Shown: positions 7,451 to 15,369 of the stretch, in pieces
How positions within the stretch are numbered: the stretch's first letter is position 1
Layout of the letters: each line of letters begins with the position of its first letter
Source of the DNA: Lachnospiraceae bacterium
Lineage (GTDB): Bacteria > Bacillota_A > Clostridia > Lachnospirales > Lachnospiraceae
DNA: 18,410 bases
NCBI GenBank assembly: GCA_024689605.1
Contig: JAILDD010000140.1
Location: 1-18,410, forward strand
Direction: 5' to 3'
Made by a program: the position numbers and the translations under genes
Notes under the pieces: generated by a model
What the model was told of the DNA's origin: nothing
The model's input: the letters and a program-made list of their open reading frames with translations, nothing else
The model's database searches: none

Positions 7451-7501
7451 GGTATTTGTTAAACAATGCTGGCAAATACAGCACCGTACAAGGGAGATTC
7501 C

Positions 7502-8245
7502 ATGAACGAACTCATAAAAAAAGAAAGCAGCAAGCTCGGTATAGAACTGAGTGACAGGCAGGCAGAGCAGTTTGCCCTTTATTACGAGATGCTTATAAAG
7601 AAAAATGAACAGGTGAACCTAACTGCCATCACAGAAAAGGACGATGTGGCTGTAAAGCATTTTGCAGACAGTCTGGGAATAGTTCTTTTAAAAGACAATC
7701 CTTGTGTCAAACGGATACTTTCAGGCGAAGGGATAAAGATAATAGACATAGGGACCGGAGCAGGTTTTCCGGGCATCCCCTTAAAGATTGCATTTCCGAA
7801 CCTGAACGTGACCCTGCTGGACTCCCTTAATAAAAGAGTTGTCTTTCTTGATGAGGTCATTGGTGCACTTAAGCTGGAAAAGATTAAGGCCATACACAGC
7901 CGTGCTGAAGACCAGGCCGCTGCCGGAAAGCTCCGGGAAACCTTCGACCTGTCCGTATCAAGGGCGGTTGCAAATATGTCCACACTTTCGGAATACTGCA
8001 TACCTTATGTGAAAAAAGGCGGATACTTCATTGCCTACAAGTCGGGAGAGTTTGCAAAGGGTGAGGAACGGCAGGCTTCAGAAAAAGCCATCAAGGTTTT
8101 CGGCGGCAGCCTTGAAACAGTTTATGAATACACCCTTCCGGACACAGACTACTTCCGCTGCCTGGCTGCTGTCAAAAAAGTACAGCCCACCCCTAAGAAG
8201 TATCCAAGGAAAGCCGGACTGCCGGCCAAGGAACCGATCGTATAG
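7502..8245 (+). CDS. rsmG: 16S rRNA (guanine527-N7)-methyltransferase RsmG
   Basis: A 247-residue protein of the RsmG (GidB) family, which methylates N7 of G527 in 16S rRNA using S-adenosylmethionine. Evidence is the early QVNLTAIT (about 37-43), VKHFADSLG (51-59), the SAM-binding motif IIDIGTGAGFPGIPLKI (80-96), then LLDSLNKRVVFLDEV and SVSRAVANMSTL, all typical of the family, and a normal length. I chose the ATG at 7502 because AGGGAG lies 6-7 nt upstream; an in-frame ATG at 7466 would add 12 atypical residues. It stands alone with its own promoter, away from mnmG and parAB which flank it in many Firmicutes. The next gene converges on it after 71 bp that hold no clear terminator. Confidence 0.95.
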   Translation: MNELIKKESSKLGIELSDRQAEQFALYYEMLIKKNEQVNLTAITEKDDVAVKHFADSLGIVLLKDNPCVKRILSGEGIKIIDIGTGAGFPGIPLKIAFPNLNVTLLDSLNKRVVFLDEVIGALKLEKIKAIHSRAEDQAAAGKLRETFDLSVSRAVANMSTLSEYCIPYVKKGGYFIAYKSGEFAKGEERQASEKAIKVFGGSLETVYEYTLPDTDYFRCLAAVKKVQPTPKKYPRKAGLPAKEPIV

Positions 8246-8316
8246 CGGGAAGGAACATATAGTCTTTTTCAAGGCCGCCTTTACATCGTCAAAACATCCT
8301 GATCACTTTCAATTCC

Positions 8317-9366
8317 TTACCACATGCTTCCGTTGTAGTACTGTAATGAATAGGGTGACAGGCCTGCAGTTGCTGCAGCAGATACCGGATCGATGATCCA
8401 CTTTCCATTACACTTTATGATATTAACTTTGCAGGTCTCAGAATCTTCATCCTTTTTGCCTTCTATTGTAAACTTGATCTTCACCTTATAGCCGGCAGTA
8501 ATCTTTACATTTTCAACATTGTCTACAAACTTGCCCATAAGAGCCGCAGCTTTGTCGGAATCCAATTCAGTATCATACTCGTCATCAAGATGGTCAGCGA
8601 CTTCCTCCCATTTATCCTCATCATCCAGATCCATATCATCTAAAATATCATACAGAGCTTCCCAGGAATCCTGAATGTCTTCCAGGTTATCTTTATCTAA
8701 CTTTTCAACATCCTTGTATTCAACGGAAATCTTCCAGTCTTTGCCGTATGTCTTATCAAGGTCGCTAAAAGCATCATCAAACTTATCTTCTATGGCTTCA
8801 TCCAGTTCTTCCTTAGCATCACCGCCCTTAAGAAGCTTCCGTGCATCATTGTATGTAGATGATACAAAGCCGGGTGCGACACAGTCCATATACTTTTCAA
8901 CATTGCTGCTTCTATTATTAAGATTATTTACCAGATTCTTGACCGGTTTCTTATAACCGCCGCCGCCTAAGGCTACTGCCAGAATGATAACAACTATCAG
9001 CAATATCAAAACAACCAGAGCCGCAACACCACCGATAATAACACCGATAAGCGCCTTGTTATCCTTGGGTTTTATCTCTGTTGATGTCGAAGGTCCGCTG
9101 GAAACCTGCTCAGCGGAATTTGTAACATCCTCCATCCGGGGCGCACCATATCCGGTATTTCCGGTACTGCCGGTATTACCGATATTTTCTGTATACCCTG
9201 TCTGACCGGTGTGTCCCGCAGGATCCGTCTGTCCAAAGGCTGCCGTCTGTCCACCCTGGAACTGTGTTTCCTGTGGTGATTCGGATACTATTATCTTTGA
9301 GCCGCAGGACTTGCAAAATACTGCATCATCCGCAACCTCAAATCCACAATTCTGACATTTTCTCAT
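8317..9366 (-). CDS. Zinc-ribbon membrane protein with acidic extracellular domain
   Basis: This 349-residue protein begins with a zinc ribbon (C4xxC7, C18xxC21). A low-complexity linker of about 80 residues follows, rich in Gln, Gly, Thr and Asn with GNTG-type repeats (about 51-73). One membrane helix (106-133) then leads to a C-terminal domain of about 210 residues that is very acidic and helical (185-275), ending in a short beta portion with KWIIDP. The order zinc ribbon-linker-TM-outer domain is common in Firmicutes envelope and stress proteins. With the ribbon inside and the acidic domain outside, it could sense or bind something at the envelope, but the function is unknown. The start has a GGGAGGA/AAGGAT site. 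It converges on rsmG and diverges from the DMT transporter. Confidence 0.82.
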   Translation of the reverse strand: MRKCQNCGFEVADDAVFCKSCGSKIIVSESPQETQFQGGQTAAFGQTDPAGHTGQTGYTENIGNTGSTGNTGYGAPRMEDVTNSAEQVSSGPSTSTEIKPKDNKALIGVIIGGVAALVVLILLIVVIILAVALGGGGYKKPVKNLVNNLNNRSSNVEKYMDCVAPGFVSSTYNDARKLLKGGDAKEELDEAIEDKFDDAFSDLDKTYGKDWKISVEYKDVEKLDKDNLEDIQDSWEALYDILDDMDLDDEDKWEEVADHLDDEYDTELDSDKAAALMGKFVDNVENVKITAGYKVKIKFTIEGKKDEDSETCKVNIIKCNGKWIIDPVSAAATAGLSPYSLQYYNGSMW

Positions 9367-9443
9367 AATTATCCTTATTCCTCCCTGATGACCAACATAT
9401 GCTTCCCTATTGTATCATTACCCTTTTTTTTCATCAATACACT

Positions 9444-9452
9444 TGCTATAAT
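9444..9452 (+). promoter_or_regulatory. Extended -10 promoter of the DMT transporter
   Basis: TGC directly before a perfect TATAAT (9447-9452) is an extended -10 element. The position 17 bp upstream is only a T-run. Transcription would start near 9459, so the in-frame ATG at 9399 cannot be the normal start of the downstream gene. Confidence 0.55.
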
Positions 9453-9494
9453 ATTCAGCGGCAGTCGGCAGGTTCTGCCTTAACACTTTGGTAT

Positions 9495-10391
9495 ATGCGG
9501 GAGAGCAGCATTACGGATACGAACAGTAAGAAAAAAATGAACAGCCATGTTAAGGGAATCCTCTGCATAATCGCAGCAGCTTTCGGCTTTTCCCTTATGA
9601 CTTTTTTTGTGCGTCTTTCCGGTGACATCCCCACAATGCAGAAAGTTTTCTTCAGGAATGCGATTGCTGCAGTCATTGTGCTGATACCGCTTCTTCGCAG
9701 CAAAGAAAAATTTTACGTGCCAAAGGGAAACCGTGTGGACATACTCATGAGATGTCTTTTCGGTACCAGCGGCGTTGTGGCAAATTTCTATGCAATAGAC
9801 AGACTGCCAATATCGGATGCAAACATGCTCAACAAGCTGTCGCCTTTTTTTGCCATACTCGCTTCTATAATAGTAGTAAAAGAAATTCCTTCAAAGCTTG
9901 ATATACTTGCGACACTGATAGCCTTCATCGGTGCGCTCTTCATCATCAGACCTTCAGGCGGACTTGAAGCTGTGCCTGCGCTCTTAGGACTTTACGGCGG
10001 CTTCGGTGCCGGCGTAGCTTATACATTTGTAAGAAAACTTGGAAAAAAGGGGGAGCGGACCAATATCATCGTGTTCTGTTTTTCGGTTTTCTCGTCACTG
10101 ATATCGCTTCCGTTTATAATATTTGCCTATCATCCCATGGAACTGGGACAGTTCGTATGCCTCATACTGGCAGGGTGCTGCGCCGCCATCGGACAGTTCG
10201 GCATCACCAGCGCATACAAGTTTGCACCGGCCAAAGAAATTTCAGTCTTTGACTACACACAGGTCATATTTGCAGCAATGCTTGGATTTTTCTTCTTTGC
10301 AGAAATACCAGAAACCTTAAGTTTTGTAGGCTATGCGATAATCATCGGGGTTGCTGTTGTAAGATGGAACCATCTGAGAAAGCAGGATTAA
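9495..10391 (+). CDS. DMT-superfamily (EamA) transporter
   Basis: A protein of about 285-300 residues with roughly ten hydrophobic helices in two EamA halves, typical of drug/metabolite transporters that move amino acids, nucleotides or other small molecules across the membrane. Recognisable pieces are GILCIIAAAFGFSLM at the start, the RLPISDANMLNKLSPFFAIL segment closing the first half, FIGALFIIRP, and the second-half AYKFAPAKEISVFDYTQVIFAAMLGF followed by a last helix ending VVRW. The substrate cannot be told. The start is unclear: ATGs at 9495 and 9537 both lack a good ribosome binding site, while GGGAG at 9499-9503 is ideally spaced for an in-frame ATT at 9510. The membrane domain begins just after 9537 in every case. 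Converges with the amidase gene after 12 bp. Confidence 0.88.
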   Translation: MRESSITDTNSKKKMNSHVKGILCIIAAAFGFSLMTFFVRLSGDIPTMQKVFFRNAIAAVIVLIPLLRSKEKFYVPKGNRVDILMRCLFGTSGVVANFYAIDRLPISDANMLNKLSPFFAILASIIVVKEIPSKLDILATLIAFIGALFIIRPSGGLEAVPALLGLYGGFGAGVAYTFVRKLGKKGERTNIIVFCFSVFSSLISLPFIIFAYHPMELGQFVCLILAGCCAAIGQFGITSAYKFAPAKEISVFDYTQVIFAAMLGFFFFAEIPETLSFVGYAIIIGVAVVRWNHLRKQD

Positions 10392-10403
10392 TACATCGAT
10401 TCT

Positions 10404-11831
10404 TTAGTGTTTTCTCTTCTTCTCTTCCTGTTCCTTCTTTCTTAAAGATAGAACGATCACAATTATTGTCGCAATAGACCCAACACCTATGGCAATCAGG
10501 ATTATAAGACGGTCATTGCGGTTTTGCTCCGGCTGCGCATCATCTGCGATCGCAGGATTGTCTGTATTCCCATTGCCTTCGATTTCATAGGCTCCACCAT
10601 CGGAAATACCCATATCATCGGCAGTAACATTTCCCTCTGGATCCAGGATATCAGGATCATCTCCAGTATCAGGATCGTCTGACTGTGGGATACCTTCGTC
10701 TCCACTGTGAGCCTGTTCCCACTCAAGGGCGGCCGCCGCCTGTTCATCCATATACTTAAAGTGCACAGTTACCGGTGCGCTTTCCGTTTTCTGGTCGTAA
10801 TAGTTATAAACCCTCACCCGTACTTCCGTATCCGTTTCCCTGGATAAAGTCAGTTTAAGGGTAGCATTTTTCTGATTCGATGATGCATTATAAGCATAGC
10901 CGGGCCAGGTCGTTATCCCCTGCCAGCTTTCTCCTCCATCAAGACTGTACTCATAGTATTCCAAAAGCTCGTTGCTGTCGGCTGCGTTTATCTGAAACGT
11001 AACTTCTCCGCTTTCTTCATCCTGTTCCGTAAGTTCCAGTTCACAGGTCTCAGGAGCCGTGCTGAATGTAAGCGGAAGGATGCCAAGATCCGGCAGTGCC
11101 GGCTGAGCCAGCTCCGTTCCGGAATAATCCACCCCAAGGACTGTACTCCTTAATCCAAAATACTTGGCAGCTGCAGTGGCGTCTGCCCTTCCGAAAGCCC
11201 TTTCCTTTTCTTCGGTGTCACAAAAGGTCTCATCCTGTGACGCATCAAGGTGGCAGTGTTCCAATATTACCGTAGTAATGCCCCGTTCCTTTCCTTCACG
11301 GATCACGCCGTAGTACTCTTCACCATTATTTTTTATCCTGGTCTTAACCCCGCGGTTGTGCAGTCCCATGGCTGACATCTCCCCCAGCCAGACTTCTGCA
11401 AACTGATATCCGTGATCAATATAGGGAAAAGTTGCGGGGATCCAAATCTCCGTGCCGTAAATAGCATGTTCTTCAGATGCATTATAATGAAGGCTGAAGA
11501 GGTAATCCGCTCCGACGGATGCGGCAAACTCCGCCCTTTCTTTTAATGACATATCCACATCATCAGTCCTGGTCATGTATACCTTTACGCCGTCATATTT
11601 CAAAAGCTCCTCATACATGGCCTGGGCTGTAATTAGTGTCCGGTATTTTTCCAATACCTCTGATGTATCGGTTCCCTCATTTTCTCCGCCGTGTCCCGGG
11701 TCGATGACTATCACAAGTTCATCACCGGTATCAAGAAACCTCGGAGCAGCATTTGAAAAAATAGGATCAGAAAAAGACAACAAAAAAAAGAGGATCAGAA
11801 AAAATGCTATGATGTTTTTATGCCTTTTCAT
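10404..11831 (-). CDS. Exported, C-terminally anchored N-acetylmuramoyl-L-alanine amidase
   Basis: A 475-residue Amidase_3 family protein that cleaves the bond between N-acetylmuramic acid and L-alanine in peptidoglycan. A signal peptide covers about residues 1-29. The catalytic domain runs from 39 to about 228 with the zinc ligands H47 (IDPGHGG), E61 and H115 (SLHYNAS), and probable catalytic E191 (VILEHCH). A beta-rich middle region (about 250-360, with YYEYSLDGGESWQG) resembles an Ig/fibronectin-like domain. An acidic linker leads to a membrane helix at 442-463 and a basic KKEQEEKKRKH tail, so it is held at the outer face of the membrane. The ATG at 11831 shares its A with the TGA of the upstream gene (TGATG), indicating translational coupling; a GTG one codon earlier is possible. 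Confidence 0.9.
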   Translation of the reverse strand: MKRHKNIIAFFLILFFLLSFSDPIFSNAAPRFLDTGDELVIVIDPGHGGENEGTDTSEVLEKYRTLITAQAMYEELLKYDGVKVYMTRTDDVDMSLKERAEFAASVGADYLFSLHYNASEEHAIYGTEIWIPATFPYIDHGYQFAEVWLGEMSAMGLHNRGVKTRIKNNGEEYYGVIREGKERGITTVILEHCHLDASQDETFCDTEEKERAFGRADATAAAKYFGLRSTVLGVDYSGTELAQPALPDLGILPLTFSTAPETCELELTEQDEESGEVTFQINAADSNELLEYYEYSLDGGESWQGITTWPGYAYNASSNQKNATLKLTLSRETDTEVRVRVYNYYDQKTESAPVTVHFKYMDEQAAAALEWEQAHSGDEGIPQSDDPDTGDDPDILDPEGNVTADDMGISDGGAYEIEGNGNTDNPAIADDAQPEQNRNDRLIILIAIGVGSIATIIVIVLSLRKKEQEEKKRKH

Positions 11832-12775
11832 CACCAGTATGCACCGTTGTCCTGGAAGGCTGCTCCTCCCAGAGGTCCTTCTCCGTAGGGACGGATCCAG
11901 GCGTCGTTGTAGAAACGCTGCAACTCCGGGAAACCGTTGTCCCAGCGCTTGCCTCTTATACCGAAATAGAGCTGCAGATCACCGCCCAGATATACAGACT
12001 TCTTTCCCATCTTTTTGATCGTGGTCTGAATGTGGGGACCGAAAGTACCGCAGGCAAGCAGAGCCACATCAAAGTCCAGCTTCTCAATATCATTGCGCTG
12101 GTACTCAAGGGCCTCCTGCCATTCCTTGAAGCGGGGATCATGGTGGTCGTCAAGAGCTCTTGAAAACCATACGGATTTATATGTCTGCAGGTCAGCAAAC
12201 TCGGGAAGCAGGTGGTCAGGGAAGATCTTGTCCCTTTTTACATACTGGTCCAGTACCTCCCTGTCGAAAAGCGTGACAACCAGCACTCTTTTTCCCTTAA
12301 GGGCCTCCAGCCAGAAAGGTTTATTTATCTCATACGCGCTGGAAAAATTAAGAAAGCCGGTCTCTACCCTGGCAGCATTGGGCGCGTATTTTTTTACAAG
12401 ACCTGCCTCGCCTCTCTTAGGCACATACCAGCAGCATATTCCATCACAGGCAGCATAGGCTTCTTCCATACGCTGTCCGTAATAATACAGGTCATCGCAG
12501 TCCCACCAGTCCAGCTTCAGCTTGCTGATCCTTTCGGGATCACCGCCATACTGGTCATACAAGTGGAAGCGTCCCAGCTCTTCTATGCCGGGCCTGATCA
12601 TCATGAAGGGCTTATCGTCCAGCAGGCTTTTATACAGCCAGTCGTTTCCCGCCTGGGTTCCGCGCATAAGTTTTCCGTTATTAAGATAAAAGGCACGGGC
12701 ACCCACCGCATAGCCTTTGTTATATACTCTGCTTAAAGCTTTTCTTAAAGCACTTTTTTTCTTAGGTTCAGCCAT
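11831..12775 (-). CDS. Glycan-cluster-type protein of unknown function (GT-D-like)
   Basis: A soluble protein of 314 residues (325 if the ATG at 12808 is used). The C-terminal half has a pattern I associate with uncharacterised proteins in surface-polysaccharide clusters, possibly related to GT-D-fold glycosyltransferases: GKRVLVVTLFDREVLDQY, then FDVALLACGTFGPHIQTTIKKMGKKSVYLGG and DLQLYFGIRGKRWDN. The first half includes RPGIEELGRF and an aromatic DWWDCDDLYYYG stretch. No signal peptide or TM helix is visible. I prefer the ATG at 12775 because GAGG lies 5 nt upstream, while the ATG at 12808 has no good site. It overlaps the amidase gene, suggesting a joint role in envelope glycan building or remodelling; that is inferred from linkage. 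No other glycosyltransferase is nearby. Confidence 0.72.
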   Translation of the reverse strand: MAEPKKKSALRKALSRVYNKGYAVGARAFYLNNGKLMRGTQAGNDWLYKSLLDDKPFMMIRPGIEELGRFHLYDQYGGDPERISKLKLDWWDCDDLYYYGQRMEEAYAACDGICCWYVPKRGEAGLVKKYAPNAARVETGFLNFSSAYEINKPFWLEALKGKRVLVVTLFDREVLDQYVKRDKIFPDHLLPEFADLQTYKSVWFSRALDDHHDPRFKEWQEALEYQRNDIEKLDFDVALLACGTFGPHIQTTIKKMGKKSVYLGGDLQLYFGIRGKRWDNGFPELQRFYNDAWIRPYGEGPLGGAAFQDNGAYW

Positions 12776-12886
12776 AAGATCCTCGTGTGATTTTATTTGT
12801 ACATCCATGACAGCAAATGCTTCGGGCTGTACTGGATAGTCATCAATATTTTAACATAATCATACTTTATTAGCTATAAGCGTAAA

Positions 12887-12916
12887 AACACCTGACAGAT
12901 CTCTCCGTCAGGTGTT
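12887..12916 (-). terminator. Rho-independent terminator of the padR operon
   Basis: On the minus strand a 10-bp perfect stem (AACACCTGAC/GTCAGGTGTT) with a 10-nt loop is followed by a T run (GGTGTTTTTACG). It lies about 77 bp beyond the DUF4097 stop, after a first hairpin at 12932-12980, giving two terminator-like stems in tandem. The remainder of 12776-12992 holds only AT-rich sequence upstream of the glycan-type gene. Confidence 0.85.
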
Positions 12917-12931
12917 CAACAGATGATATAT

Positions 12932-12980
12932 AAAACTTCCCACTCACCGTTCTGTCCACAGACTATATGTGGGAAGTTTT
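12932..12980 (-). repeat. Hairpin element, copy 2 (first terminator-like stem after the DUF4097 gene)
   Basis: A perfect 12-bp stem, AAAACTTCCCAC (12932-12943) with GTGGGAAGTTTT (12969-12980), and a 25-nt loop, located 12 bp after the DUF4097 stop. On the minus strand it is followed by TTTTATATA, so it can act as a terminator. Its outer ends and length match the element at 7357-7404, including AAAACTTCCCAC and a following ACCGT. Confidence 0.65.
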
Positions 12981-12992
12981 AGATGATCATCC

Positions 12993-14021
12993 TCACTCCG
13001 CTAAGCTCAGCTCGATATCTCCACTGCCGGTCTTAGCCGTGCAGGTTCCGTTGTCACCGTCAGAGGGCACGCGGATGTCACCGCTTCCGGTCTTTGCATC
13101 AAATTTCTTTGCGGACCTTAGTGTACCGGTGATGTCGCCGCTGCTTGTCTTTAGCTCCATTTCTTCGGCATCACAGGCTGCCAGCAGTATGTTGCCACTT
13201 CCGGTGGATGCAGTAAAACTTGTTTCCGTTACAGCATCCGTCAGAAGTATATCGCCGCTGCTTGCCACAGTTTCTATATCCGACTTACAGCTTAAGCCGT
13301 TCACAGTGACATCACCGCTGTCAGTATGGAAATTAACCGAATTACACGAAACCTGTGAACATCCCACATCACCGGAACCGACCTTACCATTTACGAAGTC
13401 ATCTATGTTACAGTTTGCTACACTGATATCTCCGCTTCCACACTTAAGGTCTGCGCTGCCTGCGTCAATGCTATCCATATTCAGGTCACCGCTTCCGGCA
13501 TACAGTATCAGATCATCTGCGGACATATTGGAAAGTGTTACGTCACCGCTGCCTATGGTTACATCAATATCTTCAAAAGTAAAGGCATCCTTTTTTGCCA
13601 CCAGGTCACCGGAACCGTTCTTCACACTCAGATTTTCATACACATCCTTTGGAAGATAGAGCGTGGAATGGTCGCCCGTTTCCATATTTACCATAATGTT
13701 AATGTGATCATACTGCTTGTTATCTATGACCAGGGTGCCATCCTGGACCGACACCTCAAACCACTCGCTATCACATTCATAGCATACGAAGTGGGTATTT
13801 TCATCATCCGATCTTTCTATCCACACATCCTGGGAATCAACCTGCATATCGATATTGCTGAAGTCCTCCGTGATGTCGTAGGTCTTTTCCTCGTATTCCA
13901 CCGTCCTGACCAGCTTTGTAAAGTCAAATTTTACGCTTGCAAGTGCACCTACTATCATTATCACACCGATAATAACCATTCCCAGTGCTGTAAATAATGT
14001 TACATTTTTCACTATTTTCAT
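12993..14021 (-). CDS. DUF4097-type membrane-anchored beta-repeat protein
   Basis: 342 residues: a membrane helix (about 7-29), a beta-rich stretch (40-130), then eleven copies of an SGD/SGN turn (serines at 137, 158, 177, 196, 217, 235, 255, 275, 294, 313, 333). The 18-21 residue spacing is that of a DUF4097/adhesin-like beta-solenoid with one turn per rung. The domain should lie outside the cell, anchored by the N-terminal helix. Function in this family is poorly known; PadR-linked examples are thought to respond to envelope stress. I start at 14021 because AGGAGGAG lies immediately upstream; the longer frame to 14072 has no such site. It is the last gene of the padR operon, 88 bp after the DUF1700 gene, and is followed by two hairpins. 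Confidence 0.9.
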   Translation of the reverse strand: MKIVKNVTLFTALGMVIIGVIMIVGALASVKFDFTKLVRTVEYEEKTYDITEDFSNIDMQVDSQDVWIERSDDENTHFVCYECDSEWFEVSVQDGTLVIDNKQYDHINIMVNMETGDHSTLYLPKDVYENLSVKNGSGDLVAKKDAFTFEDIDVTIGSGDVTLSNMSADDLILYAGSGDLNMDSIDAGSADLKCGSGDISVANCNIDDFVNGKVGSGDVGCSQVSCNSVNFHTDSGDVTVNGLSCKSDIETVASSGDILLTDAVTETSFTASTGSGNILLAACDAEEMELKTSSGDITGTLRSAKKFDAKTGSGDIRVPSDGDNGTCTAKTGSGDIELSLAE

Positions 14022-14109
14022 TTTCTCCTCCTCGTCATTAATTTGCGGATCAGCTAGTTTACTCTTTTGCACGCCCTCAGCTTTAAAAATTTTGGGCAGT
14101 CCTAAGTAG

Positions 14110-14709
14110 TTAATTTGCAGATTTCTTCTCGCCTACAAAAAGCTTCTTGAGCCAGAGCACAAACTTCTTACTTAAGATAAACATTCCCTTAGTGATCTGG
14201 TTGAATCCGAAGAATAAAAGTACGGATACTCCTGTCAGTGTTACGCCTATGCCGCTTAAGAACAGGCCTGTTGCAAATCCGTTTGTCTGCATAAATGCCA
14301 GTACTATTCCAAGGATTCCTGCTAAAAACAATGAAAGGTCTGTCACATACAGCGAAAGGATGATGATCCAGAACGACATATACAGGGATAATCCTGTGAT
14401 GATCAGCGACAGCACTATGGGTACCCACACCGGAGAACCGATCACCAGAAGTGCTATCTCCCATCCTGCAAGACTCCTTTTCGGCTTGATCTTTTCCTTA
14501 ACGATCTTTCTGATGGGAATGTCTTCAAGTATCCTGCTCTTTATCTCATCGATGCTTCCCAGACCGCTTATGGCTTCCTCTTCCGAGATTCCGTCCTCTA
14601 TGCGGTCGTCAATCACCTCTTCATAGTAGTCCACTGACTTTTTAAGATCCTCTTCGGACAGGCCGTTCAGTGCTGCCCTCAGCTGTTCTATAAATTCAGT
14701 CTTGCTCAT
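14110..14709 (-). CDS. DUF1700 (HAAS-domain) membrane protein
   Basis: This 199-residue protein has the two-part layout of DUF1700/HAAS proteins. The N-terminal helical module (about 1-70) contains EFIEQLRAALNGLSEEDLKKSVDYYEEVIDDR and a GISEEEAISGLGSIDEI stretch. Three to four hydrophobic helices follow (about 82-172), then a basic KKFVLWLKKLF tail. Such proteins are typically encoded between a PadR regulator and a DUF4097 protein and are thought to act in membrane signalling or as partners of the regulator. The ATG at 14709 has AGGGGAGGAG just upstream and overlaps the padR stop as ATGA, so translation is coupled. Confidence 0.88.
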   Translation of the reverse strand: MSKTEFIEQLRAALNGLSEEDLKKSVDYYEEVIDDRIEDGISEEEAISGLGSIDEIKSRILEDIPIRKIVKEKIKPKRSLAGWEIALLVIGSPVWVPIVLSLIITGLSLYMSFWIIILSLYVTDLSLFLAGILGIVLAFMQTNGFATGLFLSGIGVTLTGVSVLLFFGFNQITKGMFILSKKFVLWLKKLFVGEKKSAN

Positions 14710-15020
14710 TTCTCTCCTCCCCTTGTTACAAACTCGTAAATCTGCATAAGTTCCTTCCACTCACTCTCAAACTGCTTAAGGCGTTCGATGCCGGAATCTG
14801 TGATGTGGTAATATTTCCTGAGCCGCCCGTTATGCTCGGCTGTCCGTACCGTAAGCATCTGCCCGTTTTCCAGGCGCCTCAGTATCGGATACAGTGTCGA
14901 CTCGGAAATCTCCACATAAGGACTTAAGTCTTTTACGATGCGGTAACCATAGGAGTCCTCATCCCTGATGGCTGCCAGGACACATACGTCCAGAAGCCCC
15001 CGCTTCATCTGGTTTTCCAT
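14706..15020 (-). CDS. PadR-family transcriptional regulator
   Basis: A 104-residue winged-helix regulator of the short PadR type. Characteristic pieces are LLDVCVLAAI (helix 1), DSYGYRIVKDL, the recognition helix ISESTLYPILRRLENG (about 38-53) and the wing GRLRKYYHITDSGIERL (about 65-81), followed by one dimerisation helix. PadR proteins usually repress their own operon and respond to small molecules or envelope stress. A palindrome over the -10 of its promoter is the likely operator. ATG at 15020 with AAAGGA upstream. First gene of the padR-DUF1700-DUF4097 operon. Confidence 0.93.
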   Translation of the reverse strand: MENQMKRGLLDVCVLAAIRDEDSYGYRIVKDLSPYVEISESTLYPILRRLENGQMLTVRTAEHNGRLRKYYHITDSGIERLKQFESEWKELMQIYEFVTRGGEK

Positions 15021-15085
15021 ATTTTTCCTTTCTGCCGTTTATATGGCATCAATACTGTTTTAAGTCACATATCATTCTATGCCTT

Positions 15086-15116
15086 ATACTATACGCCGCA
15101 TAGTATTGTGCGTCAA
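15086..15116 (-). promoter_or_regulatory. padR operon promoter with overlapping palindromic operator
   Basis: On the minus strand TTGACG (15111-15116), a 17-bp spacer and TATAGT (15088-15093) form a strong promoter. A palindrome ATACTAT-N7-ATAGTAT (15086-15106) covers the -10 and most of the spacer. Its position fits autorepression by the PadR protein. It starts about 60 nt before the padR ATG. Confidence 0.7.
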
Positions 15117-15202
15117 GGGGTATTTCTTAATTATTTCTTAAATATTTGCCGCTTTTCATTATCTGCCGAACTCATTAATTTAAAAAAACTTATTTCCGGA
15201 CC

Positions 15203-15245
15203 TATAATGGTTTTTTTCTGCTTTACTACCACTTAAGCATATAAT
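15203..15245 (+). promoter_or_regulatory. Possible promoter region of the GG-leader gene
   Basis: The 253-bp stretch from the padR -35 to the GG-leader ATG is AT-rich. It contains two perfect TATAAT hexamers on the plus strand, at 15203-15208 and 15240-15245. Neither has a good -35 at 16-18 bp, so they are candidates only. A transcript from the second would carry a leader of about 115 nt with the hairpin at 15321-15342. Confidence 0.35.
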
Positions 15246-15320
15246 ACGACCAGATATGTGTGATTTATTGAAAGCCGGAACCTGAACAGTTATTATCAAA
15301 CCATAAGGAACACAAAAAGA

Positions 15321-15342
15321 AGCTGATCCAAAGCAATCAGCT
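15321..15342 (+). promoter_or_regulatory. Leader hairpin before the GG-leader gene
   Basis: AGCTGAT (15321-15327) and ATCAGCT (15336-15342) form a perfect 7-bp stem with an 8-nt loop, ending about 13 nt before the AGGAGG of the downstream gene. It could stabilise the mRNA or modulate translation. No T run follows, so it is not a terminator. Confidence 0.4.
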
Positions 15343-15369
15343 AAAACGAAATCAGAGGAGGAAAAAGCA

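Noticed and set aside
9399..9494. N-terminal extension of the DMT transporter from the ATG at 9399
   Set aside because: The extended -10 at 9444-9452 lies inside it, the residues are not family-like, and there is no ribosome binding site.
12967..13659. Long plus-strand open frame of 230 codons opposite the DUF4097 gene
   Set aside because: It is the antisense shadow of the SGD repeat codons, giving repeated SPLP-type residues, and has no ribosome binding site. The minus-strand gene has an AGGAGG and a clear family.
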